Source: JACPUW01 sp049115495 (GTDB lineage Bacteria; Bacteroidota; Bacteroidia; CAILMK01; JACPUW01). Taken from it: a stretch of 64,000 nt of DNA. The notes under the pieces were generated by a model. The model saw only the letters and a program-made list of their open reading frames with translations. It was not told the origin of the DNA and did not search any database. Location: assembly GCA_049115495.1 (NCBI GenBank), contig JAGDZV010000001.1:748388-812387 (forward strand), written 5' to 3'. The translations under genes were made by a program, and so were the position numbers. This document shows positions 52,517-61,594 of this stretch, piece after piece (within the stretch, counting starts at the first letter, position 1; the number at the start of each line of letters is the position of its first letter).

Positions 52517-53539
52517 TTATTTACTGAAAATGAACATCCTTCTCTTCAAACCAACCTTTACTTTGATTAGAAAATTCTTTATTCGGATAATATGCTTTTT
52601 ATCTTGAATTACCTTTGTTATTAAAGCTATTTGATCCGCTGAAAAAATATAATCATCACATACATCTACACCATCAACCTTATATAACACTAAATAACCC
52701 GAAACATTAATTAATCGCTCGTCTAAATCCTTAAACAATGCACAATCTCGTTCGATTTTATCATAAATATCATTTAAAAGTTTGTTATCATAAGCTTTAT
52801 CATTGCCCTTATTAGAGATCTCTAAAAAATTTTCATACAAATATTTTCTCACCTGTTCATTTCCAATCTTACCTAGAAAACGTAGCTCTGATAAAGATGG
52901 TGATTTGTTGACTCTTATATTCTCCCAAAAGCCACATAGCGGGATTTCAAACCAAAATTCAAAGATGTCTTCAATCATTTCAAGACCATTTTCTTTATAT
53001 GCTATGAATGTGAAACTCTCACTATCTAAAGCCATTTGGTCTCTAATTTTATATAAATTATTTATTAGTTTATAATCATTAAACCAATCATCTAGTGAAA
53101 TGAACCTTAATGATTTCATCCTGTGTTTGTACAATGAAAGAATTTGATCTTGTGGATGTCTCAAAACAATTAAGTAATCTATTTCAAAACCCAACTCTTC
53201 GACAATACTCTCAAATTTTTTCAGCCTTGCTCTTTCACTAAGTAATTCAATTAATTGCTCATTCGAAACCAATAATTTATCGCTCTGTTTCTCAATCAAT
53301 TTATCTTTTAACTCTTGAAATCTTTCCTTTATAAAGCTATAGTCATCATTTTTCATTGCGACAAACAACCACTTGCCATTGCCTGGAGAAACTTTTCCAT
53401 TTAACATATCCATTTCCCTATTGCCACCTTTGGGAAAGTAGATGCCTTTTGACAATAATACTTCTCTATTTAATGCAAAACCACTTTGCATGAAAGAACT
53501 CCCAGTTTTCTCGCTCCCTATATGTAAAAACAACCTCAT
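52517..53539 (-). CDS. Sulfotransferase-like protein
   Basis: A 340-aa protein beginning RLFLHIGSEKTGSSFMQ; the HIGxxKTGSS motif at residues 5-14 resembles the 5'-phosphosulfate-binding loop of PAPS-dependent sulfotransferases. Further on, DYLIVLRHPQDQILSLYKHR near 115-134 matches the 3'-phosphate-binding region (RxP...S). It would sulfate a sugar of the repeat unit. It overlaps the next upstream gene by four bases. Confidence 0.78.
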   Translation of the reverse strand: MRLFLHIGSEKTGSSFMQSGFALNREVLLSKGIYFPKGGNREMDMLNGKVSPGNGKWLFVAMKNDDYSFIKERFQELKDKLIEKQSDKLLVSNEQLIELLSERARLKKFESIVEELGFEIDYLIVLRHPQDQILSLYKHRMKSLRFISLDDWFNDYKLINNLYKIRDQMALDSESFTFIAYKENGLEMIEDIFEFWFEIPLCGFWENIRVNKSPSLSELRFLGKIGNEQVRKYLYENFLEISNKGNDKAYDNKLLNDIYDKIERDCALFKDLDERLINVSGYLVLYKVDGVDVCDDYIFSADQIALITKVIQDKKHIIRIKNFLIKVKVGLKRRMFIFSK

Positions 53540-54351
53540 TTTAATTCTAATACTTTATTCAGTGTACTTTCCTTGTGTAATTCAGAAATGTTTATTCTCC
53601 AATCCAATTTAAAAACTGGAGATAATTTCATGAATTCAGTTGGGTTCTCTTCACCAAATTCATTGTAATTCAATCTTTTTAATAAATGAGCATCTTTAGC
53701 CGGTAAAATTGGCATTTTTTCCATTACCATTTTAAATTTTCGGTCCTTAACCATTAAATACCAAACTAAGTAATGATAAACCCTGTAAGTTTTTAATTTT
53801 AAAATTCTTAAAACTACATATGAAAACCAGAATTCCGTTAGCTTTTTATTAAGTGACAATAAACGACACATATAGTAATACCACCTCACATTATTTCCAA
53901 CTCTTCTAAACTCATTTCCATCCCAATACTGGCATAGTGCCTTCAAGATTTCATTGATTAAGTAGTTATTTGGCTCACTAACGGAAATGAACCAATTTGA
54001 AATGACTCTATCGGGCCCGGGGTCTTTAAAGAAAAAAATCCCTTCACTTAGCGATTTCGTCATCCATCGCGACAATGGCTCATTGCAATATAGTGTAGCA
54101 TCTACCCAAACTCCTCCATACTCTTTTAATATGACTGTTCTAAGGAGATCACTTTTATGTTGAATTGAAAGAGTATGTATCTTATCAGCTGATAAGGGTA
54201 TTTTTTTTAAGTATTCTTCTGCCGATTCATCGTTTAATACAGTAAACAGAAAATCGGGATTCTTAATCTTCCAAGATTTAAAACAGATTTTTACTAAATC
54301 GGGTGCACTATATTCTCCGCTATTCCAGTATGTCCATATCTTTTTTAACAT
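53536..54351 (-). CDS. Capsular polysaccharide synthesis glycosyltransferase (GT32-like)
   Basis: A 271-aa protein. IWTYWNSGEYSAPDLVKICF at residues 5-24 and SDLLRTVILKEYGGVWVDAT near 67-86 are the two signatures of the Caps_synth/DXD sugar-binding family related to GT32; the metal-binding D lies in WVDAT. No signal peptide. A 163-base AT-rich gap lies between it and the flippase gene. Donor unknown. Confidence 0.82.
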   Translation of the reverse strand: MLKKIWTYWNSGEYSAPDLVKICFKSWKIKNPDFLFTVLNDESAEEYLKKIPLSADKIHTLSIQHKSDLLRTVILKEYGGVWVDATLYCNEPLSRWMTKSLSEGIFFFKDPGPDRVISNWFISVSEPNNYLINEILKALCQYWDGNEFRRVGNNVRWYYYMCRLLSLNKKLTEFWFSYVVLRILKLKTYRVYHYLVWYLMVKDRKFKMVMEKMPILPAKDAHLLKRLNYNEFGEENPTEFMKLSPVFKLDWRINISELHKESTLNKVLELK

Positions 54352-54514
54352 AAATAAAGCAAAACGATATATTCTTTAAATGATGAAAAACCTTGAAACC
54401 ATATCTAATTTAATAAGGCATATTTTCAATCCTAGGCAAGAAAGACTTGTTTAATAACTTAAATACATTAGTTCCCTTCAAAAAAGAACGTTAGCAAAAA
54501 ATTCATCCAGAACA

Positions 54515-55906
54515 TTAGATTTTCAACAGCATTCTTATAAAACCAACCGAAGCTTTTTGAAATCTTAATATAAAAAGTGTTTGACTCAAAATAAAGATTA
54601 GTCCAAAGACCTTTCCATTTAAATCGATAAATTGAAGCCCATCCACGATACCAAGAATAATTAATGGAATATTAATTATTAAAGCACTCCTAATTTGAGT
54701 TCCAAATGAAATTGAACTTTTTCTACTGATGACAATTGTATTTAATATGAAAGCCAACAAAATCGAACTTATCAATAACCAAGTAAACGTTACAATGCTA
54801 AATCTCATGCCAATTGCAATGGGTATAAGCAATAAAAATCGATGAATCACTGTGAGCTTAAATTTTAACTTAGCATGTCCTAAAGTAAGAAGAAAATTAC
54901 CTTGAAGTACAGCTAATGGAGTAATCAGCGTCTTCAAAACAAGAATCTTGAATAATTGGCCAGCAAACTCCCATTTCACGCCATAAAGCAAGATAATTAA
55001 ATCAGTAGAAAGAAAATATAAAAAGCCAGAGACACAGCTTATAATAATCAATAGTCCCTTGTAAGCTCTCATATATGGCACAATAATATCTTGTCCAGAA
55101 TTTTTAAGTTGATTTAAATGTGAGAAAAGTACTTTATTGAAACTTGTGCTCGTGAAAGTACTCAACTGTGAATTTAAAGATTGAGCCCTAGAATAAAACC
55201 CTAACTCTGTTGGACTAAACACTTTCCCTATGAAAAGAGTATCTAGTTTTAGAAATAATTGATGAGTGAATTTGTCTGAAAACACATAAAATGAAAATGG
55301 CACCAATTCCTTTAAGCCGCTATAACTAAATTCAAACCTTGGTCTCCAGCTGTTTAGTATCCAAAGTAGAAATGAACTCACTGAAACAAAAGTTATTTGT
55401 TGATACACTAAACTAAAAACTCCTAAACCTTTAAAGGCCAAGACTACACCAATTGTGCCACTCAAAAGTGATGCAGTTACGTTAATCGAAGCTATCTTTT
55501 TAAACATCATATCTTTAGCTAAAAGTGCATTTTGCACTTTACCTAAGGCTCCTATTGGAAGAAGGATGGCTAACAATTTCAACACATTGTCAAGGTCCAC
55601 TATTTTATAGAATGATGCGACATAACCTGATATGAAATAGATTAATGAACTAAATAAAAGACTCACTATAATATTAACTAAGAATATAGAAGAATACACG
55701 CTTTGAGAAAGCCTTTTTTTTTGTAAAATAGTTTCTGTAAAGCCAGCATCCATTATAACGTCACTTAGAGCTATAAAAACTAAGGCAATCCCTATTATAC
55801 CAAATTCACTCGGTTCAAGAATTCTCGCCAAAACCAATGATGTGGTGAATGTGATTACCTGTCTCGACAAGGAGCCAGTCAAATCCCAAACAATGCTGCT
55901 TTTCAA
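54515..55906 (-). CDS. Wzx-type oligosaccharide flippase
   Basis: A 463-aa polytopic protein with about twelve to fourteen helices of the MOP/polysaccharide exporter superfamily. It starts with a short lead and SRQVITFTTSLVLARILEPSEFG (the ends given separately in the family are SRQ and LxPxEFG). It should flip undecaprenyl-linked repeat units across the inner membrane. It is the only flippase in the window, and precedes the glycosyltransferase block. Confidence 0.9.
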   Translation of the reverse strand: MKSSIVWDLTGSLSRQVITFTTSLVLARILEPSEFGIIGIALVFIALSDVIMDAGFTETILQKKRLSQSVYSSIFLVNIIVSLLFSSLIYFISGYVASFYKIVDLDNVLKLLAILLPIGALGKVQNALLAKDMMFKKIASINVTASLLSGTIGVVLAFKGLGVFSLVYQQITFVSVSSFLLWILNSWRPRFEFSYSGLKELVPFSFYVFSDKFTHQLFLKLDTLFIGKVFSPTELGFYSRAQSLNSQLSTFTSTSFNKVLFSHLNQLKNSGQDIIVPYMRAYKGLLIIISCVSGFLYFLSTDLIILLYGVKWEFAGQLFKILVLKTLITPLAVLQGNFLLTLGHAKLKFKLTVIHRFLLLIPIAIGMRFSIVTFTWLLISSILLAFILNTIVISRKSSISFGTQIRSALIINIPLIILGIVDGLQFIDLNGKVFGLIFILSQTLFILRFQKASVGFIRMLLKI

Positions 55907-55931
55907 CTTATAATATTCTTAATGTACAAGC

Positions 55932-56633
55932 TTAAACACCCCCGATTTGGTTCACTTTCCATACACAAAGTTGTCTATTCTCGCTAACAGTGTTACTATC
56001 AACAATCAAATTAATAGGTTTCCCTAAATTATAGGGCTCAACTTCTAAATTAACTCGCCTAAATTCTCCTGATCTAATATCCTTGTTTACCTTGATTGTT
56101 GGGTTTGATGTTAAAAGTAAATATCTCGGACTGGAATCAAGGCAATTTTTAAGCAGCTTTTTACCGTCTTCAAAAGATAAATGAAATAAAACTTCCCGAC
56201 ATAATATGGCAGACCTTGGAAGATTAGGCAATGGCTCATTTACCCCATCCAACACACCAAACCTTCGATCTCTATTTTCATAAAGGTTAGTGTTTTCCTT
56301 TATTACATGTTCTACAATATCAAAACCAAAGTAATTAGCATCTAGCTTAACTTCCTTCATCCAATTGAAGTCTCCACACCCTAGATCAATCAAATTTTCA
56401 ATTTTATTTTCAGAAATAAATTTTGGCAACCATTCTCGAATATTGTTCGTTGCTTCCAAGGTACTTCCAGCTCCTGATTTTGACTCTTGATTTCTAAACC
56501 AAATATTGTTTTTGTAAATATTTGTAAACCTTGCTTCTAAATCGTCTGCAGCTATTGACCTTTTATATTTTGAGTTATAAATATAAATCTTAATTCGTTT
56601 TTTCACCTGATAAAACAACTTTACAATTGACAT
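55932..56633 (-). CDS. Class I SAM-dependent methyltransferase
   Basis: A 233-aa methyltransferase with SAM-binding motif I IDLGCGDFNWMKEV near 82-95 and an acidic motif II YFGFDIVEHVI near 101. The N-terminal 60 residues are basic and helical. It lies 25 bases upstream of wzx and 14 bases after the acetyltransferase gene. It probably methylates a sugar hydroxyl, as is common in such loci. Confidence 0.8.
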   Translation of the reverse strand: MSIVKLFYQVKKRIKIYIYNSKYKRSIAADDLEARFTNIYKNNIWFRNQESKSGAGSTLEATNNIREWLPKFISENKIENLIDLGCGDFNWMKEVKLDANYFGFDIVEHVIKENTNLYENRDRRFGVLDGVNEPLPNLPRSAILCREVLFHLSFEDGKKLLKNCLDSSPRYLLLTSNPTIKVNKDIRSGEFRRVNLEVEPYNLGKPINLIVDSNTVSENRQLCVWKVNQIGGV

Positions 56634-56647
56634 AAAATGTATTTTTT

Positions 56648-57109
56648 TTATTTTATAAACTTTGCTGGGACACCTCCAATAATATCGTATTCTTCCACGT
56701 CCCTTACTACTACAGAGTTCGCCCCAATTATGGCATTATCATGAATTTGGATACCATGTTTAATGAATACATTTGAGCCTATCCACACATTTGAGCCTAC
56801 TTTAATTGAACTTTCTTCATGCATTAAATTTGACCCTGTTGGTTTTTGTAATGAGTGCGTGATTGAAATAATGTTGACATTATGACCAATTGCACAATTT
56901 TCACCAATTTCTACACTTGAATTTTTGCCAGAGATAATATTACCTGAGTTAATGTAACTCCCAGGACCAATTTTCACATTACCTTTTATCTCAGTTCTTC
57001 TTGGGTTAAAAAATCTTACACTATTATCGAAGCTATTCTTTGTTTTTATATCTTCCTCAAGCTTTCGGTCATAAAGGCTCAAGAACCATAAGACGACTTT
57101 TACAAACAT
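56648..57109 (-). CDS. Hexapeptide-repeat O-acetyltransferase
   Basis: A 153-aa left-handed beta-helix protein. Hexapeptide turns run from NVKIGPGSYI to GANSVVVRDV; the catalytic His is probably in IISITHSLQ near 83. The C-terminal IIGGVPAKFIK is the classical NodL/CysE-type ending. It is likely an O-acetyltransferase decorating the glycan. It lies three bases after the ugd gene. Confidence 0.82.
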   Translation of the reverse strand: MFVKVVLWFLSLYDRKLEEDIKTKNSFDNSVRFFNPRRTEIKGNVKIGPGSYINSGNIISGKNSSVEIGENCAIGHNVNIISITHSLQKPTGSNLMHEESSIKVGSNVWIGSNVFIKHGIQIHDNAIIGANSVVVRDVEEYDIIGGVPAKFIK

Positions 57110-57112
57110 AAT

Positions 57113-58519
57113 CTAACGACTTGATGTTCCCATTGAATAAAAAATGAATCCTAAATTATCGAATTCTTGCTTATTTAGAAGATTCCTTCCGTCAAATACA
57201 AAAGCAGGCTTCATCATTTGATCAAAAACGTTTTCCCAATCATAATTCTTGAACTCATCCCATTCTGTTAATACTGCTACTGCATGAGCGCCGCTCATGG
57301 CTTCGTAAGGATCCTTAACCACAGTTACTAGCTTCCTATTCTCTTCAGGTTTTCTTGAGCCCAAATAATCTAAATCCGTATAAATCTGTTCAGCCTTCAC
57401 TTTTGGGTCATAAACAACAATTTCAGCCTGCTCTCCGAGTAATTCGTCGGCAACATATATAGCTGCAGACTCTCTAGTATCATTGGTGTCTTTCTTAAAA
57501 GCCCACCCTAAGAAAGCAATTTTTTTTCCATTCACAGTGTTGTACAAGGTTTGCACAATCTTACGAGCAAAGCGAGACTTTTGATGGTCATTCATTATAA
57601 TAACTTGCTCCCAATAGTCCGCTGCTTCGTTTAAGCCATAGCTACGTGCAATATAGACTAAGTTTAGAATGTCTTTTTGGAAACATGAACCACCAAATCC
57701 CACAGATGCTTTCAGGAACTTGGGACCGATACGGGTATCATGCCCAATGGCACGTGCCAATTCTTGTACATTTGCCCCAGAATGCTCGCAGAGTTCAGAC
57801 ATTGCATTAATAGACGAAACACGCTGTGCTAAAAAAGCGTTTGCCGTCAACTTGGAAAGTTCAGATGACCATACATTGGTAGTTAACAATCGTTCTCTTG
57901 GTATCCAACTGGCATATACATTTACTAAGGCCTCAACTGCTTCTCTTCCTTCCTCGGTATCGATATCTCCTCCAATTAGTATCCTATCAGGATTGTGCAT
58001 ATCATCAATAGCTGTACCCTCAGCCAAAAACTCTGGATTCGATAGTATTTGAAAGTTGACGCCATTACCCGTATTTTCCAAAATACTCTTTAGTGCTTCT
58101 GCAGTTCGTACCGGCAAGGTCGATTTTTCTACAACAATTTTGTCGTTCTTGGCAACTCTTGCAATTTGTCGTGCTGATAACTCAATATATTTAAGGTCAG
58201 CAGCCTGCCCCTTACCAATACCATATGTCTTAGTGGGTGTGTTCACTGAAATAAAAATCATATCAGCGGCGTCAATTGCAGCATCAACCTCGGTTGAAAA
58301 ATATAAATTCCGACCTCTAGCTTCTGCTACTACTTCTGCTAATCCTGGCTCATATATTGGTAGTTTATCTAAATCACTATCATTCCAATCTGCAATTCTT
58401 TGCTCATTAATATCAACTACAGTGACTTTGATTTGAGGATTCTTTTGTGCTATCACCGCCATAGTTGGTCCACCTACATAACCTGCGCCAATACAACAAA
58501 TGTTTTTAATTTCTTTCAT
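57113..58519 (-). CDS. ugd: UDP-glucose 6-dehydrogenase, animal-type
   Basis: About 468 aa. It oxidises UDP-Glc to UDP-GlcA with NAD. I chose ATG 58519 (MKEIKNICCIGAGYVGG); the longer frame to 58567 crosses a repeat-like sequence (58530-58565). The Rossmann motif is at residues 6-15 and the catalytic Cys in GFGGSCFQKDI near 271. The sequences IYEPGL, SNPEFLAEGTA and EQVIIMNDHQK follow the eukaryotic UGDH pattern more than the short bacterial TuaD/Ugd type. It supplies UDP-GlcA for the decarboxylase and 4-epimerase upstream. Confidence 0.94.
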   Translation of the reverse strand: MKEIKNICCIGAGYVGGPTMAVIAQKNPQIKVTVVDINEQRIADWNDSDLDKLPIYEPGLAEVVAEARGRNLYFSTEVDAAIDAADMIFISVNTPTKTYGIGKGQAADLKYIELSARQIARVAKNDKIVVEKSTLPVRTAEALKSILENTGNGVNFQILSNPEFLAEGTAIDDMHNPDRILIGGDIDTEEGREAVEALVNVYASWIPRERLLTTNVWSSELSKLTANAFLAQRVSSINAMSELCEHSGANVQELARAIGHDTRIGPKFLKASVGFGGSCFQKDILNLVYIARSYGLNEAADYWEQVIIMNDHQKSRFARKIVQTLYNTVNGKKIAFLGWAFKKDTNDTRESAAIYVADELLGEQAEIVVYDPKVKAEQIYTDLDYLGSRKPEENRKLVTVVKDPYEAMSGAHAVAVLTEWDEFKNYDWENVFDQMMKPAFVFDGRNLLNKQEFDNLGFIFYSMGTSSR

Positions 58520-58648
58520 TTTTTTGATTGTCATTTCGAGCCTGCGGAAATTTAAAATTTCGCACAATAAATACTCCTGTCATTTATAAAAAAATAAGTT
58601 CGAACTTTTAATACAGCCAAATGATTTCTCTCAGCTGTCCATAGATTA

Positions 58649-59635
58649 CTATCTTTTTATATATTTAGTAAAATCCTTATGCTCTTTTTGATACAACTTC
58701 TCTTTAGGCAAACTTTTAAAGTATTCATATGTAAGTTTTAAACCTTCACTTCTTTCAACTTGAGGGTACCAACTTAAAAGATCTATTGCCTTAGAAATAT
58801 CGGGCTTACGTTGCATTGGGTCATCCACCGGTAGCGGTTTATAAATCACTTTTTGATTCGTTCCAGTCAGATTAATTATTTCTTCTGCAAATTCGCTAAT
58901 GGTGATTTCATTTGGGTTACCAATATTTACAGGCTTTACATAATCACTCAACAGCAATCTGTAAATACCTTCAATTAAATCATCCACAAAGCAAAATGAC
59001 CTTGTTTGATTACCATCACCAAATACTGTTAAGTCTTCCCCCCTCAAGGCTTGACCAATAAATGCTGGAAGAACCCTACCATCATTCAGTCTCATTCTAG
59101 GGCCATAGGTATTGAAAATCCTCACAATTCTCGTCTCCACCCCATGATAAGTATGATAGGCCATAGTAATCGCTTCCATGTATCTTTTCGCTTCATCATA
59201 AACCCCTCTTGGTCCCACCGGGTTAACATGCCCCCAATATTCTTCAGTTTGCGGGTGAACTTGCGGGTCCCCATAGACCTCAGATGTAGATGCAACAAGT
59301 ATCCTAGCGTTCTTCGCCTTGGCTAAACCCAGTAAATTATGCGTACCATGCGCCCCTACCTTTAAGGTTTGTATAGGTATTTTCAAATAATCAATCGGAG
59401 AAGCCGGCGAAGCAAAGTGTAGGATGTAATCCAATTCATCACTTACATGTACAAAAGTGCTTACATCGTGATGATAAAATTTGAAATGCTCATTCGAAAA
59501 CAAATGGGAAATATTATTAAGGCTACCAGTAATTAGGTTGTCCATTCCAATCACCTTATACCCCTTCCCAATAAACTTATCACATAAATGCGAACCTAAA
59601 AACCCAGCTGCTCCTGTTATTAATACTGTTTTCAT
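58649..59635 (-). CDS. UDP-glucuronate decarboxylase (UDP-xylose synthase)
   Basis: A 328-aa extended SDR. ATG 59635 (MKTVLITGAAGFLGSHLC) is chosen because the open extension to 59689 is a translation of the inverted-repeat element at 59651-59727. STSEVYGDPQVHPQTEEYWG near 117-136 and YDEAKRYMEA (YxxxK) near 147 are hallmarks of UXS. It would form UDP-Xyl from UDP-GlcA supplied by the ugd gene next to it. Confidence 0.92.
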   Translation of the reverse strand: MKTVLITGAAGFLGSHLCDKFIGKGYKVIGMDNLITGSLNNISHLFSNEHFKFYHHDVSTFVHVSDELDYILHFASPASPIDYLKIPIQTLKVGAHGTHNLLGLAKAKNARILVASTSEVYGDPQVHPQTEEYWGHVNPVGPRGVYDEAKRYMEAITMAYHTYHGVETRIVRIFNTYGPRMRLNDGRVLPAFIGQALRGEDLTVFGDGNQTRSFCFVDDLIEGIYRLLLSDYVKPVNIGNPNEITISEFAEEIINLTGTNQKVIYKPLPVDDPMQRKPDISKAIDLLSWYPQVERSEGLKLTYEYFKSLPKEKLYQKEHKDFTKYIKR

Positions 59636-59987
59636 CTTGTTGTTATTTGGCCATCTCGAATGAAATGAGAAACCTTGTAACGAAGTCATGATAATTCTTC
59701 AAGATTTCTTCTTGGGTCGAAATGAAAATCACTGATTATCTAAGTATTTGAAAGTCTTTCGAAAATACACAAACATCTAAGAGTTACAATAACGCCGAAG
59801 GCAAATGACCATTCTCTGTGGCCTTCTTGTGTTATTTTACTCTTTGATACTGAAATTATCTGTGCTCAATGCTCTGAGCCAAAGGCAAAACAACGGCCGA
59901 AGTTCAAATAACTACCTTATAGCGCAGTAGGCGAACAACTATTCTCTATGTTCTTTGTGTTTCTTCGCGCCCTTTGTGTCCCAAAAT
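59636..59987. other. Intergenic region with inverted-repeat element and degenerate repeats
   Basis: A 352-base gap between two epimerase genes. It has an imperfect inverted-repeat element (59651-59727), a gccgaaggcaaat core at 59794-59806 shared with 31855-31867, and ctctgtg/ctttgtg words (about 59811-59980). No ORF is credible. Confidence 0.7.
59651..59727. repeat. Imperfect inverted-repeat element (REP/MITE-like)
   Basis: The plus strand from 59651 reads catctcgaatgaaatgagaaa and the minus strand from 59727 reads catttcgacccaagaagaaa; the two ends match at most positions over about 30 bases, including AGAAA(C/T)CTTG. Related ends (gtcat-n-tcgag) occur at 58530 and 62932. Confidence 0.6.
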
Positions 59988-61046
59988 TCACACCCCAAAG
60001 TAAGCTCGATACCAATCAAAAAATCTACCCACCCCTTTTTCCACACTTGTCTGTGGCTTAAAGTTTACATATTCTTCCAAGGCTGTTGTATCCGCATGCG
60101 TAGCAGGTACATCCCCCGGCTGCAAGTCCATCATATTTTTCTTAGCTAGCTTGCCAATGGCTTTTTCCAATGCTGAAATATAATTCAGCAACTGAACCGG
60201 ATTGTTATTGCCAATATTAAACACACGGTAAGGTGCTGAACTTGTATCCGCTCTTACCTCATTACCATTCCAATTGCGATCTCCCTCGACAGGCTTTAAC
60301 ACCAAACGCTTGATAGATTCTACAATATCACCCACATAGGTAAAATCGCGTATCATCTTGCCGTGATTAAATACCTTAATAGATTCATCCTTCAAAATCG
60401 CATCCGCAAATAAGAACAGAGCCATATCCGGTCGCCCCCAAGGACCATATACAGTAAAGAAGCGCAAGCCTGTGGTTGGTAAATCAAATAAATGAGAATA
60501 CGTATGAGCCATCATCTCATTAGCCTTTTTGGTCGCCGAATACAATGAAATGGGATGTTGTGTTGGCTGTTTCTCACTTAGCGGCATTTTGGTATTCAAT
60601 CCGTAAACACTTGAAGTACTTGCATACACCAAATGCTTCACTTTACTATGCCGAGCTCCTTCCAAAATACTTAAGAAACCATCAATATTTGAATGCGTGT
60701 AAGCTCTTGGATTATCAATACTGTAGCGTACGCCTGCCTGAGCCGCCAAACTCACCACATAGTCAAACTTTTCATTGAGCATAAAGTCCACCACAAAATC
60801 GTGATCAGCCAAATCAGCCTTCAAGAATCGGTAATTGGCATGCTTTGTTGATTGCTTGAGATCATGAATTTCCATCTCACGACCATCAATGCCGTGATGT
60901 TCCAAACGGTCATACTTGAGATTCACATCATAGTAGTCATTGATGACGTCCAATCCTACAATTTCCATTTCGGGTAAATCATCTAATATCTTTTGCACGA
61001 GATGAAATCCTATAAACCCTGCCGTTCCTGATATTAATATTTTCAT
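59988..61046 (-). CDS. UDP-glucuronate 4-epimerase (CapI/LspL-like)
   Basis: A 352-aa extended SDR. ATG 61046 (MKILISGTAGFIGFHLV) is the natural start; the open frame to 61112 is not conserved in type. DVINDYYDVNLKYDRL near 37-52 and STSSVYGLNTKMP near 139 are typical of UDP-GlcA 4-epimerases; YSATK (YxxxK) is near 163. It makes UDP-GalA from UDP-GlcA. It sits between repeat-rich gaps. Confidence 0.92.
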   Translation of the reverse strand: MKILISGTAGFIGFHLVQKILDDLPEMEIVGLDVINDYYDVNLKYDRLEHHGIDGREMEIHDLKQSTKHANYRFLKADLADHDFVVDFMLNEKFDYVVSLAAQAGVRYSIDNPRAYTHSNIDGFLSILEGARHSKVKHLVYASTSSVYGLNTKMPLSEKQPTQHPISLYSATKKANEMMAHTYSHLFDLPTTGLRFFTVYGPWGRPDMALFLFADAILKDESIKVFNHGKMIRDFTYVGDIVESIKRLVLKPVEGDRNWNGNEVRADTSSAPYRVFNIGNNNPVQLLNYISALEKAIGKLAKKNMMDLQPGDVPATHADTTALEEYVNFKPQTSVEKGVGRFFDWYRAYFGV

Positions 61047-61132
61047 TGTTTTGTAACGCGAAAGACGTGGCGCTCGCAATGTATTTTTAAAGTGGCTCAG
61101 TGCCGTGGGCAAGGAGCACAGGTTAATTTATG

Positions 61133-61489
61133 TTACAATAAGTTCTTTCGAAAATTAAAAATCTTCTTACTCAATTTCAGCATATCTGGATAAAGTGTAA
61201 CTCTCTCTTCCATCGTAATTATTTGACGATTTTCATAAATATGAAGAATATTGACACATTCAAAGAGTGAATCTCTGGAAATGTTTAAATAACGAGCGAA
61301 TTCCTTATGGCTATTTGAACCAGAACCTTCTGCAATATTGTTCGAAATGCTCATTGAAGCTCCATTAAGTTGCTCGGCAAAACGATACTTTCTCAATTGT
61401 TCGGCTCGTTCAGCAAAATCAAAAAGTTTATTGCCTAATTCTATAGATTCTTTCCAAATATCTAACTGCTCAAACCGAAAATCACTCAT
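61133..61489 (-). CDS. Four-helix bundle protein (S23/IVS-like)
   Basis: A 118-aa, all-helical protein. FEQLDIWKESIELGNKL at residues 6-22 and SISNNIAEGSGSNSHKEFAR near 47-66 are the signature of the four-helix bundle family first seen in 23S rRNA intervening sequences. Its molecular role is not known. Members are often inserted between envelope-sugar genes in Bacteroidota. It lies between the 4-epimerase and the UDP-GlcNAc dehydrogenase. Confidence 0.87.
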   Translation of the reverse strand: MSDFRFEQLDIWKESIELGNKLFDFAERAEQLRKYRFAEQLNGASMSISNNIAEGSGSNSHKEFARYLNISRDSLFECVNILHIYENRQIITMEERVTLYPDMLKLSKKIFNFRKNLL

Positions 61490-61594
61490 TCTTCAAGAAT
61501 CCTGTTTGGTAATTTCTGTGCTCTATGCCCTGCGCTCTGTGCCGTTTGTAACTAGCGATCATCGCGTAAACTTAGCGTACCCCCCGTTACTGAA

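Noticed and set aside
59636..59689. N-terminal extension of the UDP-GlcA decarboxylase
   Set aside because: The 18 extra residues are a translation of an inverted-repeat element. The Rossmann motif begins right after ATG 59635.
61047..61112. N-terminal extension of the UDP-GlcA 4-epimerase
   Set aside because: The 22 extra residues precede the normal SDR N-terminus, and no relative of this type needs them.
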